Shown in pieces: positions 1-11,650 of a DNA stretch of 64,000 bases. Position 1 is the stretch's first letter. Each line of letters begins with the position of its first letter. The translations under genes were made by a program, and so were the position numbers. The stretch covers positions 3,049,883 to 3,113,882 of the forward strand of contig BCIO01000002.1 of the NCBI GenBank assembly GCA_001599975.1, given 5' to 3'. The notes beneath the pieces are model-generated. The model saw only the letters and a program-made list of their open reading frames with translations, did no database searches and was not told the DNA's origin. Origin of the DNA: Cystobasidiopsis lactophilus (taxonomy: Eukaryota; Basidiomycota; Agaricostilbomycetes; Agaricostilbales; Chionosphaeraceae).

Positions 1-203
1 CCACCGCCGCTGTGCGATCCCAGAAATCACAGCCGATCACGGATGCGGTCAAATCCGGAGCTCAAACCGTGAACAAGAAAGCCGCTGATGCAGCCATCAA
101 AGGCATCGACGGAGCTGAAGCCGTCCGAGACAAGGTGGCTTCGGTCGGCAAAGTCGTCAAGGATGTGTTCCACGACGCGGCCAGCGAAGCCAAGTCCACG
201 TAA
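1..203 (+). CDS. 3' end of a small hydrophilic, helical protein (partial)
   Basis: Only the last roughly 67 codons are in the window, ending at TAA 201-203. The visible part is Ala/Lys/Asp/Val-rich with no hydrophobic stretch, and it reads as amphipathic helix (for example KSGAQTVNKKAADAAIKG). This composition resembles stress-type hydrophilins or LEA-like proteins, but that is compositional only and I do not assign a family. The 5' part lies upstream of the window. The next gene ends on the opposite strand only 2 bases away, so the two transcripts must overlap in their 3' UTRs. Confidence 0.55.
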   Translation, partial: TAAVRSQKSQPITDAVKSGAQTVNKKAADAAIKGIDGAEAVRDKVASVGKVVKDVFHDAASEAKST

Positions 204-205
204 GC

Positions 206-2129
206 TTAACTTGGATGCGCTAGCCTCATTTCTCTCAAGTCTTTGTACAGCAAGGACAGCGTGATGCGAAAGAAGTCGAACGCAGACTCTCCCGCCAAGG
301 TGGGCTCTTTCCCAGAATGCAATTGCTTCCGATATCCCAGACCCAAGTATTCGCTAGGCTCGCTGAGAGCCAATGCTACCGCGGCACATAGCTTTGAAAT
401 GGAAGCGAACATGTCACATGGCGAAATCGAAGGAGGGTTGAGAGTGTTCGCCACTAAGGGTGCTTGGAGTACTTGAGAAAGGAAGGCAACGCTGGTCGAG
501 TGAAAGGCGTCGCAGCCGGCATATAGAAAGGATTCTCTCCACTCTTGCGCCAGGAGCCAATTCGAGATGAAGTTTGGTGCGATTGCTGCAAGGCTTTGAC
601 GAACGGCTGAGGCAGACTCGCCCGCTTTCTAAGCGGAGACGAAGGCAGCTCTTCGAACGACTCCTCAGCAGACTCAGCGAACTTGCGCTTGCGATGGGTG
701 GCGTCAGTTGTAGGCTCGATGGGCGGACAAGTTGATTTTGGTGGGTCAGCAGGAGCCTTCTTAGCCTTGTGCGTAGGTGGATCGGGCTCCAAGTTCGGGT
801 CCCCGGAGCCGAAAGGAGAAGGGACGCCTGCGCGTGTTCGTGTGGTGTGAGCACAGAGCCAAATATTAACGTGAGGAGAGACCGACCAGTCGCTTCGAAC
901 GAGAGGTACCACAGAGTGCCCTCCTTGGTTCTGGGCGGGGCATTTGGCTCTATGCCGATGGCTTTGAGATTGCCACGAACTTTCTTGAGTTCACACGACG
1001 CAAAAAGAGGGGGAGCCAGACCAGGCTTGGCGGGTCGACCGTGAGAGCTGCTTGAGTGGAAGCCCCTGCGGCTCAGATGCTTGCGAATGATGCAAGAGAC
1101 TAAAGCAAACGGTTGACTGCCACTGTCAGCAATGAGAAGGAAGGAGTCAGGCAAATCAGGCAAAAGCACCGAGAAAGAGCCATACGAGTAAGTCCATCCC
1201 AGGTGCATCATGATCTCTGCTATTTCCTTGCAGAAAAGCGCCCGGTTATCGACAGCATAAAGAGCTCCGCAAACCAACATCAATTCGTTGTCCTCTAAGT
1301 CTTCTCTAAGCAGCCTTCCAGCAAGCTCCGGAGGCGGGAAGGGCTTGAGTGCGAGCTTGTCCAGCCTTGGATTGGGCTTGCGGCGAGACTTGTCTATTTC
1401 GGACAAATGAGGTAGCAACTGGAGAGTTTTGCAAGGAGGGCGCGCAATTTCCGGTCGCTTGGTGGAAACTTCATTTGCTGACAGCCGCGGCTTCTCTAGG
1501 TCTGGCGGAGAGGAAATGACAAGTCCAGTATCTTTTCCGAAGGTAGGAAGAATTTTCGGAATATCCGTCCGCTTATCGAGGTTGCGCGGGACGAAGAGGA
1601 GGGCGTCCGAGAACTTGAGCGGCTCTTGTCGCACGGTAGCACGTGTTGAGTAAGTCTGCGGACCAGTGGATGGTATCGGAGATCGGGACAAGCTTGAAAG
1701 CGGGCTCTAGAGCAAGGCTTCAGCAAAAAGCTTGGGCAAATCCGGGATCAAACAGCCCACGTCTTCGACTGTCGCCCTGGTCGGCGGCGCAGCAGCAGCC
1801 TTCGCACCGCCTGGCTCGTCCTCCTTCCTCGGTGCTGTGGCGGCCAGATCATTCTCCGTGGCGAATGGAAGCCCGGCAATCGCCGTCGTGTTCGACAGAG
1901 TGCTTCGTGCAGCCGCTTGGGCTTCTAATGCCCTGTTCGCTTTGGCCAATAAGGTGATTGGGCACGACCAACGCGGGTCATCATAGTCGCAATCGCTATC
2001 GTCGTCGGTAGACGCGTTCGCCACAGCTGCCACAGGGCAAGGTGGAGGCTTCGCCTTTTTGCTCGAGCTCTTGAACGAATGCATGATATCGTCGGGGCTT
2101 TCCTGCTTCGGTGTTCTGAGAACCTCCAT
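206..2129 (-). CDS. Unrecognised multi-exon protein
   Basis: Three reading frames on the minus strand carry coding-like sequence and must be joined by introns. The N-terminal frame starts at ATG 2129 (MEVLRTPKQES) and is low-complexity with acidic and Ala-rich stretches. A central frame (about 1690-1080) contains a compact segment, LLREDLEDNELMLVCGALYA followed by a helix around IMMHLGWTY. A later frame (912-460) is rich in Pro/Ser/Lys. The last exon (about 454-206) is hydrophobic and folded-looking, with LCAAVALALSEP and FFRITLSLLYKDL, and ends at TAA 206-208. I do not recognise the family. The middle and last exons look like folded domains joined by disordered linkers. The exon joins are uncertain, so only strand, stop and approximate extent are firm. 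Confidence 0.5.
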
Positions 2130-2547
2130 GTCGACCCGCTGTCCAGGAGCAACAGCCACATTCCACAACGACAAGCGACAGCCTTCCAAGCAAGATGAAG
2201 GCCACGAAGCATCAAAGAGCCCTCACGAGGTGGATATAGAAGTGGGAACGTGTGAATGAGCCCTACTTACGAAATTCCGATCAGGTCAGTAGCAGCTGAG
2301 GCGTGAAGCATGAGAGGTAAAATATGAGAGGTCTAGTAGTCTTGAGGGCGGAAGAAAATTGAGTGAAGGTGGCAGCGTTCGGCTGTCATCGTCTTTTGCG
2401 ACTTGTGACTCGTGACCGCGCTCAAGCAAGTCGAAGCGCCGGCGAAGAATGATCCGACAGCAATAGTCATAGTGCGATGCGTGAAGGATGCTAGAAAATG
2501 CAAACGATGCTTGTACAAAAACGACATGTGAGAACAAAGAATGCCTA
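2130..2547. other. Intergenic gap, PSO2 3' side and promoter of the next gene
   Basis: Both flanking genes are on the minus strand. The stretch should hold the PSO2 3' UTR and the promoter of the unrecognised gene. Open frames here are short and carry no recognisable motif, and I see no RNA gene. Confidence 0.5.
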
Positions 2548-5328
2548 TCACCAATACTCCAGCTCGCGGTAAGGAACCTGTAAGACTGGTTGAGACTCGT
2601 AGGGAAAGCAACGCATTCGAAGAACGCACCATAGCAGGCTCTCCCGCATCTCGGCGACGCTTCCGCTCCGCTTGCCACTTTTCGAACCATGCTTTCATCT
2701 TGGCTCTCGAAGCCTCCGAGTTGACGTTCACAGTGGGAATGATGCGGACGTGGTCCATGCTGTTATAAATGAACATCAGCTCGGGCGGATTGGACGGTGG
2801 CAAATTCGCGCTCACCTCACGCAAAAGCACGTTAACTCTCGGAAAGACTGCCAGTCCGCCTTAGTCTTAGTCTTGGCACATAAGGTGACTGGACGTACGC
2901 TGTGCTCAGAGTATGGGACGCCGTATGCTTGAAGACGCTCCGTCGAATCGCGTTGCGGGTAGAGGAAGGCTGGCGAGTAGTTCTTGTGCGGCTGATTGGC
3001 AATAACGTGCGCCACGGCCGGGATCTTGTTCTTGGTGCTGGCGCCTTCAGGTTTAAAAGTCCAACCGGTGGGACGCAACCCGATCTGTGCGACGACCCGA
3101 AAACCCTCAGCTCCGCCTTTACGGGATCGAGCTAAAGAAGCCGCCTCACAATCTTGGTAAAGTGGCCTTTGAAAGAGTCCAGGTAGTCGCCCAAATTCTC
3201 CCGGTTGATGGCAAAGAGGCCCGTGAGGTGGACCTGGGCCTCCAAAGGCTCGCGCGTGAGCATCGACCTGAGCTCGGGATCCTCGTCGATGCACTGGAGC
3301 AGCTTCCATTTGTGGTCGCCGCAGTAGATTTTGGAGTTGATGGCCTTGGCAATGCCTGTAGGTCCAGATGTTTGTGAAATTCGGGAAGGCAATGAAGAGA
3401 CACTCGATCCACCTTTAACGATGCGCTCTTTGCCAATCGAATAAGTGCCAACCAGAACCAGAATGTTTTCTTGCTTGGCCGGCTTCTTCTCATCCTCCTT
3501 TACCGTCTTCTTGTCCTCTTCGACTTCCATTGGCTGGGCCGAGGTCGACGCCACCGGCTGGGGCGTGCCCTCTTCCTTCTTCGAGCCCATCTCGACATCC
3601 TCCGGCTCTTCCTTCTTCGACTTGTTGGAAGCGCCCAGCCAGCCTTTCATGATCTGCTCGCTCTTGGCCAGCTGCTCGCCGCCGCCTTGGCCGCGCCTCA
3701 AGGCCGACTCGTCGCCTTCGCAGATGCGGGAGCGAATGAGGTCCGCGCAGGCTTGGATGACTTGTTCTTGCGCTGGAAACTGTTCGATCCAAAGTAAACC
3801 ATCAGTAACGCATTCGAGACATAGGGGAAAGGGAGGGTGACGAACTTGATGAGACGGAGCCTGTGCCACAGAAGACCTTCGTATTCAGCGTTGAAAGAAG
3901 GTGAAGTCAGCTTAACGCACACAATAGGTGGTGTCCAAGTAGCAAATGTCAATCTTCTTGCCCTTGATAGCCGGGTGCAGCAGGTGTGCCGGGCTGGCTC
4001 GAAACTGAGAGGACAGAAAGCATCCAAATCAGATGGTCATTCTGATGATAGGAAATCAGTCCTCACATCGCCACAGTGAAGATAACGAAAGATCCGGTTG
4101 GGGGTTTTGGCATAGGGGCCAGAAGTGTGCGCGCCTTCGAAGAGAAACACCGAGGATCCCGGGCAACTGCGCGGTTTCGGGCTCAGCAGAGCATCACGAT
4201 GATGCAAAGGAGGTTCAAACGCACTGATTTGCATCGAGCATGGTGACGGTGACGCCCTCGATGTTCTGAGGCTCATCGAATGGGAGTGGTTTGACAAATT
4301 GTGGCTAACATCTTTATTAGCTGTGGCTTCCAACCCTGAAAAGTGGCACACCTTGACGCCCAAGTTCATGATGATCAAGTTGGCGGTGGTCTTGGAGCAG
4401 TAGATGGGGCCAGCAGACCAGCTGCCGGACAGATTGGTGTAATGGTCGGAGTGGGCATGTCTGTGGCCATTGACGTAGAGTTGGCATGGTCATGCTAAAG
4501 GAGGAAGGCAGCTCACGAGAGAAAGTAGGCCTTGACATTTGGGATCTTGCCGTAGCGGAACGCATCGACGGCGAGCGGGAAGCCCTCCATAATCTTGTAA
4601 AACGGCGCCTGTCTGACCTGGCCTTTCTTGAAGCGGTTCCCATTGTTCTTCTCCTCGATGGCAGCCTTCTTCCACGCCTTGTCCTCAGCGTGACCAGACA
4701 TGAGCGCGGTGAAGGCCGTGGGCGCGGCCGGCTCCTTCTCCTTGGCCGCCGCTTTGAACTTGAACTTGGACGAGATGTCGGTCAGCGATTGGAAGCGAGA
4801 GGTGGAAGCCAGAGGCGGCGAGTTGTCGTCGTCGGGGATGATGATGACCTCTGTGGGCTGTTGTTGTGGCGACAGCTCGTCATGCTCCTCCGCGTCGCTC
4901 TCCGCGTCCGCCTCGCCGTCCTGCTGCTCCAGCTGCTGCTCCCACGATTCTTCGTCTTCAAAGTCAGGGTTGTGCGAGCCCTCCAAGCCCAAGCCGCCAA
5001 GCTGGCCCTCCAAGAGCTCGGCATCGTCGACGGCGAGCAGCACTTCCTCCTTGTCATGCGGCACCTCGCACCCAAACAGATCGATCTGCGGATCGGGCGA
5101 CAGCTTAACCCTTTTGGCAGGCTCGACAGCGACCACAGCGTCCGATTCACCGTCCGTCGTCGTCAGGCAGAGGTCGATGATTTCGCCAGGCTGGGTCGGC
5201 TTCGGTGGCGGCGCCTGTTTTTGAGCCTTGAGGAGCTGCTTCTTAGCCGACTTGGCTTTGGGCCGCTTCAAGAAGCTCAAGATGCTCGGGCTCGCCGGCT
5301 CATCGGCGACCTTCTTCGACTTGGCCAT
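2548..5328 (-). CDS. PSO2: DNA interstrand crosslink repair nuclease PSO2/SNM1 (DRMBL family)
   Basis: Metallo-beta-lactamase/beta-CASP exonuclease of the Pso2/SNM1A family, which acts in the nucleus on DNA interstrand crosslinks. I start at ATG 5328 (MAKSKK); the frame is open a little upstream but without ATG. The N-terminal ~200 residues are disordered and acidic. The conserved part begins at FYKIMEGFPLAVDAFRYG, and the metal site HAHSDH is created by splicing out 4461-4516. Further on, NQCPGSSVFLFEG, the strand YLHCGDVR and the DRMBL region (GDHKWKLLQCIDEDP, then IIPTVNV) follow the family order. A last 52-nt intron joins EPAM to VPYRELEYW with stop at 2548-2550. An acidic Glu/Lys-rich insertion of about 80 residues sits between the beta-lactamase core and the DRMBL part (around 3650-3480). 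At least six introns are needed. Family identity is secure and exon edges are moderately so. Confidence 0.9.
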
Positions 5329-5523
5329 CGCCTTCACATCGTCGGGCCTGGAGAAGGTTCACACTTCAGTCCGGTGCGGCCGACTGGCTCCCTTGCTCTC
5401 GCTTTGACGGCTGGCTGTGGTTCGCGTGTGCTTCGTTTACACAGTGCTTCTTGAGAGGACTGGAATTGCCTGTGCTGTGCTCTGTGCAGGAATTGGCGGT
5501 TTGATGAGCATGAGGCCGCGTCG

Positions 5524-6165
5524 ATGCGCGTTGGTCTTTGGCCATCCTCTCGTCTGTGGCTTACTCCTGGTGGGGTCTCTGCATTTTGTGGTCTTTGCGC
5601 GCGTAGGAGTAGGCAGAGGCAAGCTCCCTTTGTTCTCATTGGAATGCCATGCACGCCGCCGCCGCGTGGGATGGACGATAGGTATCACTTGCAAGGTCGA
5701 CCACGGCCTATCCTCTCTCTCCTGGAAGATTTCTTGCCCATGTGCCACTATTCGGGGACGCTCGAACTGACAATAACTCGCTGCGGCGTCTCTGCCATCC
5801 CTGACCACCCTAAGCCCGCCGACTTGGCCCGCGCCGCGGCTTCCGGCAATTCTGTCCAGCTCGTCGAGCATTGCGAAGACATCAAGGTCCATAACATCTG
5901 CCACCATGTATGGGGCTTCCTTTGCAAGCACGAGTACTCCGACTACGATTGCTGCTGGAACTGCCCTCGAAGACGCCGGCGGTCTGGGGTCCACCTCGAT
6001 GCAGGCCACGGCAAAGGCGTCTGCCCGCATGTTAGTGAGCATAGGTACCCGGATTGGCTCAAGGACATGGGAGGGGAAATGGTCTTCGCTTTTCCGCCAC
6101 CGCCGGCCATTCCGCCAACTCGACCTGCCGTGCGACCGGTAGACAATTGGTCCCCTCTCTCCTGA
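5524..6165 (+). CDS. Cys/His-rich protein of unknown family
   Basis: An open frame of 213 codons from ATG 5524 to TGA 6163-6165, divergent from PSO2. The second half has host-like codon choice (GAC, GTC, AAG, TAC preferred) and a cluster of possible zinc ligands: VEHCEDIKVHNICHHVWGF, LCKHEYSDYDCCWNC, then HLDAGHGKGVCPHVSEH. The spacing does not match a zinc finger I can name. The N-terminal ~45 residues look less coding, so translation may start later, at the methionine of MDDRYHLQ (near 5672) or MCHYSG. The opposite strand also has a long open frame here, but its codon use and composition look like a shadow. Function is not assigned. Confidence 0.55.
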   Translation: MRVGLWPSSRLWLTPGGVSAFCGLCARRSRQRQAPFVLIGMPCTPPPRGMDDRYHLQGRPRPILSLLEDFLPMCHYSGTLELTITRCGVSAIPDHPKPADLARAAASGNSVQLVEHCEDIKVHNICHHVWGFLCKHEYSDYDCCWNCPRRRRRSGVHLDAGHGKGVCPHVSEHRYPDWLKDMGGEMVFAFPPPPAIPPTRPAVRPVDNWSPLS

Positions 6166-6370
6166 ATTGTCTTTTCCTTCCCCTCCGACCAAGGTGCCCT
6201 CGAAAATCCCCCGCCTAGGACCTTGCAATGCACAGCCTCTGGGCTGTCTTCCTCCTCCTCCTCCCCGTCCTCCCAACTCTTCTAGTGAAGTCAAGTCCTG
6301 TCCTGCGCAATGAGAAAGAGGGTAGATGAAGCTCAGCTGCAATGGGACATACCGGCAAGTAAAATCGAGT

Positions 6371-7529
6371 CTAGCCGAACAACGCGCTCCATATCGGGCC
6401 GGCCAACTTGACTTCAAGCTCTGGACGTCTCATCCACTTGCCTGTGCTATGCACCTTGCGCCTGTTGCAAATTTCAAGCCGTTTGAGGTGAGGCAGGCGA
6501 TGATTACTCTTGAGTTTGTGGGCGACTCTTGCCCAAAATTCTGATGCGAGTTCGATATCAGGCGCATATAGCTCTAAGGATGATAGAGACGGGGGCAGTA
6601 AAGAGAGGAATGCCGAGGCTTCTGTGGAATTTGTATCGCCTCTTGCAATGGTTGGTGCGGCAGAACTGAGATACAAGCGCTGCAGCTGTCGGCAGCTCGG
6701 CAGCGCCGTCAACTTTCGCAGGGCTACCACAAGATCTGGTGCGCAACCGAACACTAGCTCTTCTAGAAAGGGACCAACGGTGGCGAGAATGAAGTTGAGT
6801 TCGGTCAAGCCTGGATTATCATTCACTTGGATCTTCAAGGAGGACAGAGCTGATTGGAAGAGAGGGGCAATGGCCGGAACCGACGATGGTCTGATGACAT
6901 CTATGACGAGGCTCTTGATCTTGGGGAATGAAGCTGCTGGATTGTAATCGACGTCGTCGAACTTGGCAAAGCTGACCTCCAGATGCTCCAATGCCGGCAT
7001 GTTCGCTGTGAGGTGACAGATCGCAGAGACGCGCAAATCCTCCTCTCCACTAGCGTAGAACCCCTTCAAGAACCTCCAATATCCCTGATTTAGCGTAGTC
7101 TCAGTCAGCACAAACTTGTGACCAAATCGATCGCCGACGCACCTTGCTCAGCTCTCCCAAAGTCTCGTCGCACGCATCTTGTACGTCTAAAGACTTCAAG
7201 TTGACACACTGAACGCATGCTCGCAAGATTTTCTGCGAATAGACCGGGTTTGGGACGTCGCTGGCTTCTTTGACTGCGAGGTATTTGACCAGAGCAGCCG
7301 GGTGCCAGTCTGCGGCGCTGTCCAAAGTCTGGCAGAAGCTTAAGACATCACCGGGAGAGCAGCTAGTAAGGTCGACCTGTCGGTATACGTGCTTGCGAAT
7401 GGCCGGCAACAGTTGACGACACAGCAAGCCATTGAACAGCGAGGCGGGAGGCTCCCCGTAGGCTTCAGCGATCAGGGCAATGATGTGCTCCCAAAGCTCG
7501 ACAGGAAGCTGAACTGGATTTGAAGGCAT
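6371..7529 (-). CDS. F-box/LRR-like protein
   Basis: Starts at ATG 7529 with an F-box-type N terminus (PVQLPVELWEHIIALIAEA, then LCRQLLPAIRKHVYRQVDL), the usual layout of basidiomycete F-box proteins that recruit targets to SCF ubiquitin ligases through Skp1. One intron, with a GTGCGTCGG donor near 7142 and an acceptor ending AATCAG near 7089, joins GELSK to GYWRFLKGFYA. The rest is leucine-rich with regularly spaced L-x-x-L and hydrophobic strands (LEHLEVSF, IKSLVIDV, LQRLYLSS, LSSLELYAP, LKRLEICN), consistent with degenerate leucine-rich repeats. Stop TAG 6371-6373. The target is unknown, and such proteins are numerous and fast-evolving. Confidence 0.8.
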
Positions 7530-7675
7530 TCAAAGTGTTGGAGCAAGGAATGTGCCTGAAAAGGGCTTGAGCCTTGCCAGCAGCCAGCGAGTTGGGGGGT
7601 GATGGTGTGACATGTGCCTTTCCGAGCCTTGATGGTACATTGCCATGTATATGCAAATCTAGGGGAGGTAGCTCG

Positions 7676-10454
7676 TCACACATAAGCCACCGCTGGCAAA
7701 ATCTTCTCGTCTCCCGACTCCAACAACTTGGTCTCCTCCTCCACCGGCAGCGTGACATGCTCTGCCGCCTCCTTGAGCTCCCAATCACGCTGAAGCAAAG
7801 TAGATAGCGTTTGCAGGGACTGCTTCTGGGCAATGAGGAGGTCGCTCAGTTGCCACCACCGCCGGAGGTCGGAGCAAATGATCTCTTCGCTCTTCGGCAA
7901 GCGGTCCGCCTTGTCTGCCGATCTTTGAATTTGTGCATAGAGCTGGGCGGAGGCGGCTTCTGCAGAGGTAATGCCGCGGGGAGGGTCTTGCAACAGCGCC
8001 AAGCTGGCGGAGTGGACCCAGAGCGACGTCGAGGCCCAGGTGGCAAAGTCGGACGCTGCTTCGGCAAATTGTGGAGAGATAATGACCAGGACTCGAGGGT
8101 CGAACGGCCCCATGGAGACGATGCGGGTCGCGATGTCGCATGCCGCGTTGATTTTCTGCAGGGCGGCCAACTGGCGGTCGTACCGCTGCCCGCTAAAGCC
8201 ATCGTTCGTGAAGACTTCAATGACGGCAGAGCTGTACCAGAGTGATGAGATTTAATCAAGACCACGGGATGACGACCGTACTCAATATCGGCCCGGAGAC
8301 CCAAGAGGCGATTGCGAGTGGCTTGAATATTCTTGCGAAGAGCGACGCAATTTGCTTCGATTTGGCCGGGCTTGACATTATCGAGCAAAAGCAGCTCGGT
8401 GAAGAGGTGACCGGTGCGATCCAAGATGTTGCCAATGTCCCGCATTGCCTTGGACAGGGCAAGCCTGGCCTCCTGCCGGGCATTCTTGCGTAGAACGAGC
8501 ATCTGAAAGGCGATGGCGATGCCCACAGCGATGGAGATAATGATGATGGCGTTCTTGACGTGCTCGGGCAACGAGACCGGAATCGCCTCCAAGTGGCGAA
8601 ATTGAAACTCTTGGTTGATGAACTGCGGGCGGCTTTCGACTGAGTGACTGCCTAGAAGCCAAAGCGACTAGGAAAGGAGCACAACGCACAGCACCCAACG
8701 CAAAGCACGAGATGACGCCGAGCATGTCGTCCCTCTCCCAAGCCAGGCGATGCGCAAAAATCAACGCAAACATGAATTCGAACCATATGATGCCAGGAAC
8801 GTTGAAAGCTGCGCCGCTGACATTCTGCCAGACGACCATCGTGAGGGCGCCGTACAAGATGCCGGTGACTGTGCCGCAAAGCTCGGCGATCCATTGCCAC
8901 ATAGAAGCGCCGACAGTTGGGACGATTAAGGCGAGAATCAAAGGCACGGTGGCGACTTGGAGATTGATGCTGAGAAAGAAGTTGCGGGTGTGGTCGTTCC
9001 AGAGGATGGCCATCATGCACAACAGCGCGGCTGTGACCTTGACGGCGAAGATGAACTCGCCAGTGGAGAAGATTTCGAAGAGCCGGTGGGCGATGGTCGG
9101 ATCTGGCAAGAATGGGTTCTCCTCCTCTGCCTCCTTGAAGAAAGAGAAGCCCTTCCACACGAAGAGATCCTTGAAGCGCCCCCACAAAGTAACGAAGATG
9201 CGACACTGAAGCGACGCAGAACGGTCGGCGACCACCGCGGTGGCCAAGGAGAGCGCCTCGAGCCGCTCGGCCAAAGGTGCGGCGGCGCTGATGGTGTGAG
9301 AAGCTGCGTTGACCGGGGCGTGCTCGGCGGCGGTGGTGTTGGCCACGTTGTGAAGAGCTGAAAGCATCAGGTCGGTGAGCTTGGCGGAAGCAGGGTCAAA
9401 TTGGGTGTGGGCGATGTCGAGCGGCGACTCGGGCGCAGACATCACCTCGCCGCCCTTGAGCTGAGACTGGATCTGCTGGATGCGAGACTGGCAGGCCGCC
9501 AAGTAATTCTGGACAGGTTCACGAAGAACTGAAGCGATTTGGGGCGAGGTCGACTTGAAGTAGCGGCTCTCGACGACGCAGGTGGCGAGCATGAAGCGCA
9601 AGTCGTCCGCGATGCTGACGAGGGTCTTGATGTCTTCGACCGTTGCCTTCTGGTAGCAGAACTCGTACTGAGCTTGGTGTAAGAGGGTGCCAGATAGCTC
9701 GGCATCTGCCATGAGCTGGTCGCTGAGCGTCTCGGCGTCGATGCCCGCCATATCCGCGTCCGAGTAGAGCCAGTCCACCGCCGTCCTGATGTTGTCCAGC
9801 GACTCTTGAAGCTGCTTGATCAAAATATTGCTAGCACGGCGAGGGAAGATGCAGAGGTTGACGAACTGTTGTTTTGTTTTGTTAGTTTGCCAAGCATCAA
9901 TGAACATCAGAGAGAAGGCGAAAACGCACGACTGAGATGGCAGCACCAAATGCCCATGACCTCAACAGATCCAGCAGCCCGTTGAGATTGAACAGCCCCG
10001 ACCTGTAGCTGGAGGCGACAGCGTAGGTGCACGCCGTTTGCGCAAACAACATGGCGGACCCGATGAGCTGAGAGTAGCCGCCGCCCCAAGACAAGAGGAA
10101 GATGAAGAGGGCGTAGACGATGCTTTGGCCGGCTCGAGAAACGGTGCCAAGCGCCATCAAAGCGATGTACATTGGGGCGCCGAAGAGGCAGCCACCTCCC
10201 AGTCTGAAGAGGATCTGCTCCAGGAAGCCGCCAAGGGGTTTGGAGACGCCGCCCAGCAAGGCGAAGGACAGCAAGTCGGCCATGCTTGCGGGGACGTACC
10301 AGAGCTTGCTGAAGCCTGGCAGGAGGGCCAGGGTTGTTGCCAAGCAGAAGGCGACCGCGCATTGCAGCGCATTGAGCGCATCTCTTGAGCGCACCCACTT
10401 GCTAAAGCGAGCTGTCCACCCTTGCACCAGCTGTTGCCCATTCAAACCGCCCAT
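7676..10454 (-). CDS. FUSC/ArAE-type membrane protein (DUF2421, 'ER transporter 6TM' family)
   Basis: Large membrane protein of the fungal Bre4-like group (PF10337 N-terminal 6TM region plus FUSC/DUF2421 C-terminal part), related to aromatic-acid exporters. Start ATG 10454 (MGGLNGQQLVQGW), stop TGA 7676-7678. First block of transmembrane segments: LNALQCAVAFCLATTLAL, ADLLSFALLGGVSKPLGGF, YIALMALGTVSRAGQSI, ALFIFLLSWGGGYSQLIGSA. After an intron near 9900 comes a helical cytosolic domain (ILIKQLQESLDNIRTAVDW onward). A second membrane block follows (AVKVTAALLCMMAILWN, ATVPLILALIVPTVGASM, LYGALTMVVWQNVSGA, a late segment AIIIISIAVGIAIAFQML). The C-terminal helical domain (DIGNILDRTGHLFTEL to LQRDWELKEAAEHV) is typical of the family. 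Three or more introns. Substrate and membrane are not determinable from the sequence. Confidence 0.85.
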
Positions 10455-10771
10455 GTTTTGTTTTCCGGCGGGTCACACCCGAAAAGTTGGCGAGAAGATG
10501 GCCGGTTGCGAGGCGCCTTGGCAGCTGCTCCTTCGCGTCCAAATCCCTTGCGATGATCCGCTAACCAGCTTGGCACGGTGTTGGTGCAGGTGTGAGAGGG
10601 CAAAATGAGCCAAATGCGGATCCTGCTGCCGGGTTGCCGATCCCTTTTTGCCAAATGGGGAGGTCTTGCAGACTTTGTAGGCGGAGGAGGCGCGCAGATT
10701 CAAGACAGAACTGAGACCGCCCTTTCTGGAGCCACCCACACTCTTCAGACGCGCAAAACAAGCAAAACGAC
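10455..10771. promoter_or_regulatory. Divergent promoter region
   Basis: 317 bases between the start of the FUSC-type gene (-) and the start of the small basic protein gene (+). It should hold both promoters. I see no clear TATA box and no supported coding sequence. Confidence 0.4.
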
Positions 10772-11650
10772 ATGGTAGCAGCAAGGAAGTCCACACCAAC
10801 CCCGGCGGCGGTCGAGAAGCAAGCGGCTGGCCCGCTCACTGTTCACGGTGGCTCAATTGTCAGTGGCGGTTCTTTTGGCCCCCTTTCCGTGCGCGTTCGC
10901 TCAAAGCCAAGGAGCAGTCCATTACAGTCTTCAACGCCCCGGTGGCTGGAGACAACGATGTAGGCCCTTAGCCAGATCAAAAGTTCGTTGGGCCTTGCTG
11001 ACCATTCTGATACCCTTCAGGACCCCAACCGTTCTGTGCGCATCTTGGAGAGTGAGTGCCTCTTGAAACCATGTGGTGCCAAGCTGAAACAGCGCTTCGC
11101 CCCAGTCCACAACGAAGTCCAATGCCAATACAAGAAGGGCATTGAGGGCGATGATGTGCGTCTCTTTAACCAACTGAAGCTGCAAACCATTCCTGATCGT
11201 TTGAAAATCTTAGGGCAATGCTGAGCAAGTGGGTGAAACCATCAAGAGGCATTGAATGAAGGACAGACTAATAAAGTTTCTTGAAAGAACCCTCAACACG
11301 CCTATGACACCAGCCCCACGGCCCAGCAGCATCAGAACGAAGCTCGGGCCAACATAACGGGTGGCACGATCATCATCGAGATCCACAACGAAACCATCGT
11401 TACTGCCGCCACCGGCGTGTCTGCCGCTCAAAAGCAGGCTCCCGCTGCTGTGAGTTTGCAGGAACTCCCGGGGTGGCAAAACACTGAATCCGGACGTGAC
11501 AAACAGGAGAAGCCAACTGTCGCGCAGCCCGTTCCCACTGTCGCTGCCAAGAAGAGGAAGATGCTGGCCATCACCGAGGGCAAGATCACCGAGCTGCCTC
11601 CCACCGCCCCCAAGCGAGCCAAGCGCACTGTGTCCAGCAAGAAGGCTTGA
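10772..11650 (+). CDS. Small, basic, probably nuclear protein of unknown function
   Basis: Begins at ATG 10772 with MVAARKSTPTPAAVEKQAAG. Coding-like pieces lie in different frames and need several introns: EQSITVFNAPVAGDND (near 10914), DPNRSVRILE (near 11029), RFAPVHNEVQCQYKKG (near 11093), and a last exon with NITGGTIIIEIHNETIV (near 11351). The end is PKRAKRTVSSKKA at 11650, a Lys/Arg-rich tail like a nuclear localisation signal, preceded by AAKKRKMLA, another basic cluster. A 53-nt intron with a GTCAGT donor can join VHGGSI to EQSITV in phase, though its acceptor (CCAAG) is unusual. I do not recognise a family. Strand and stop are well supported, the internal joins poorly so. Confidence 0.5.

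Noticed and set aside
5437-6417. Long open frame of 326 codons on the minus strand
   Set aside because: It is antisense to the Cys/His-rich plus-strand gene. The plus frame shows host codon preference and the minus frame does not, so I read it as a shadow.
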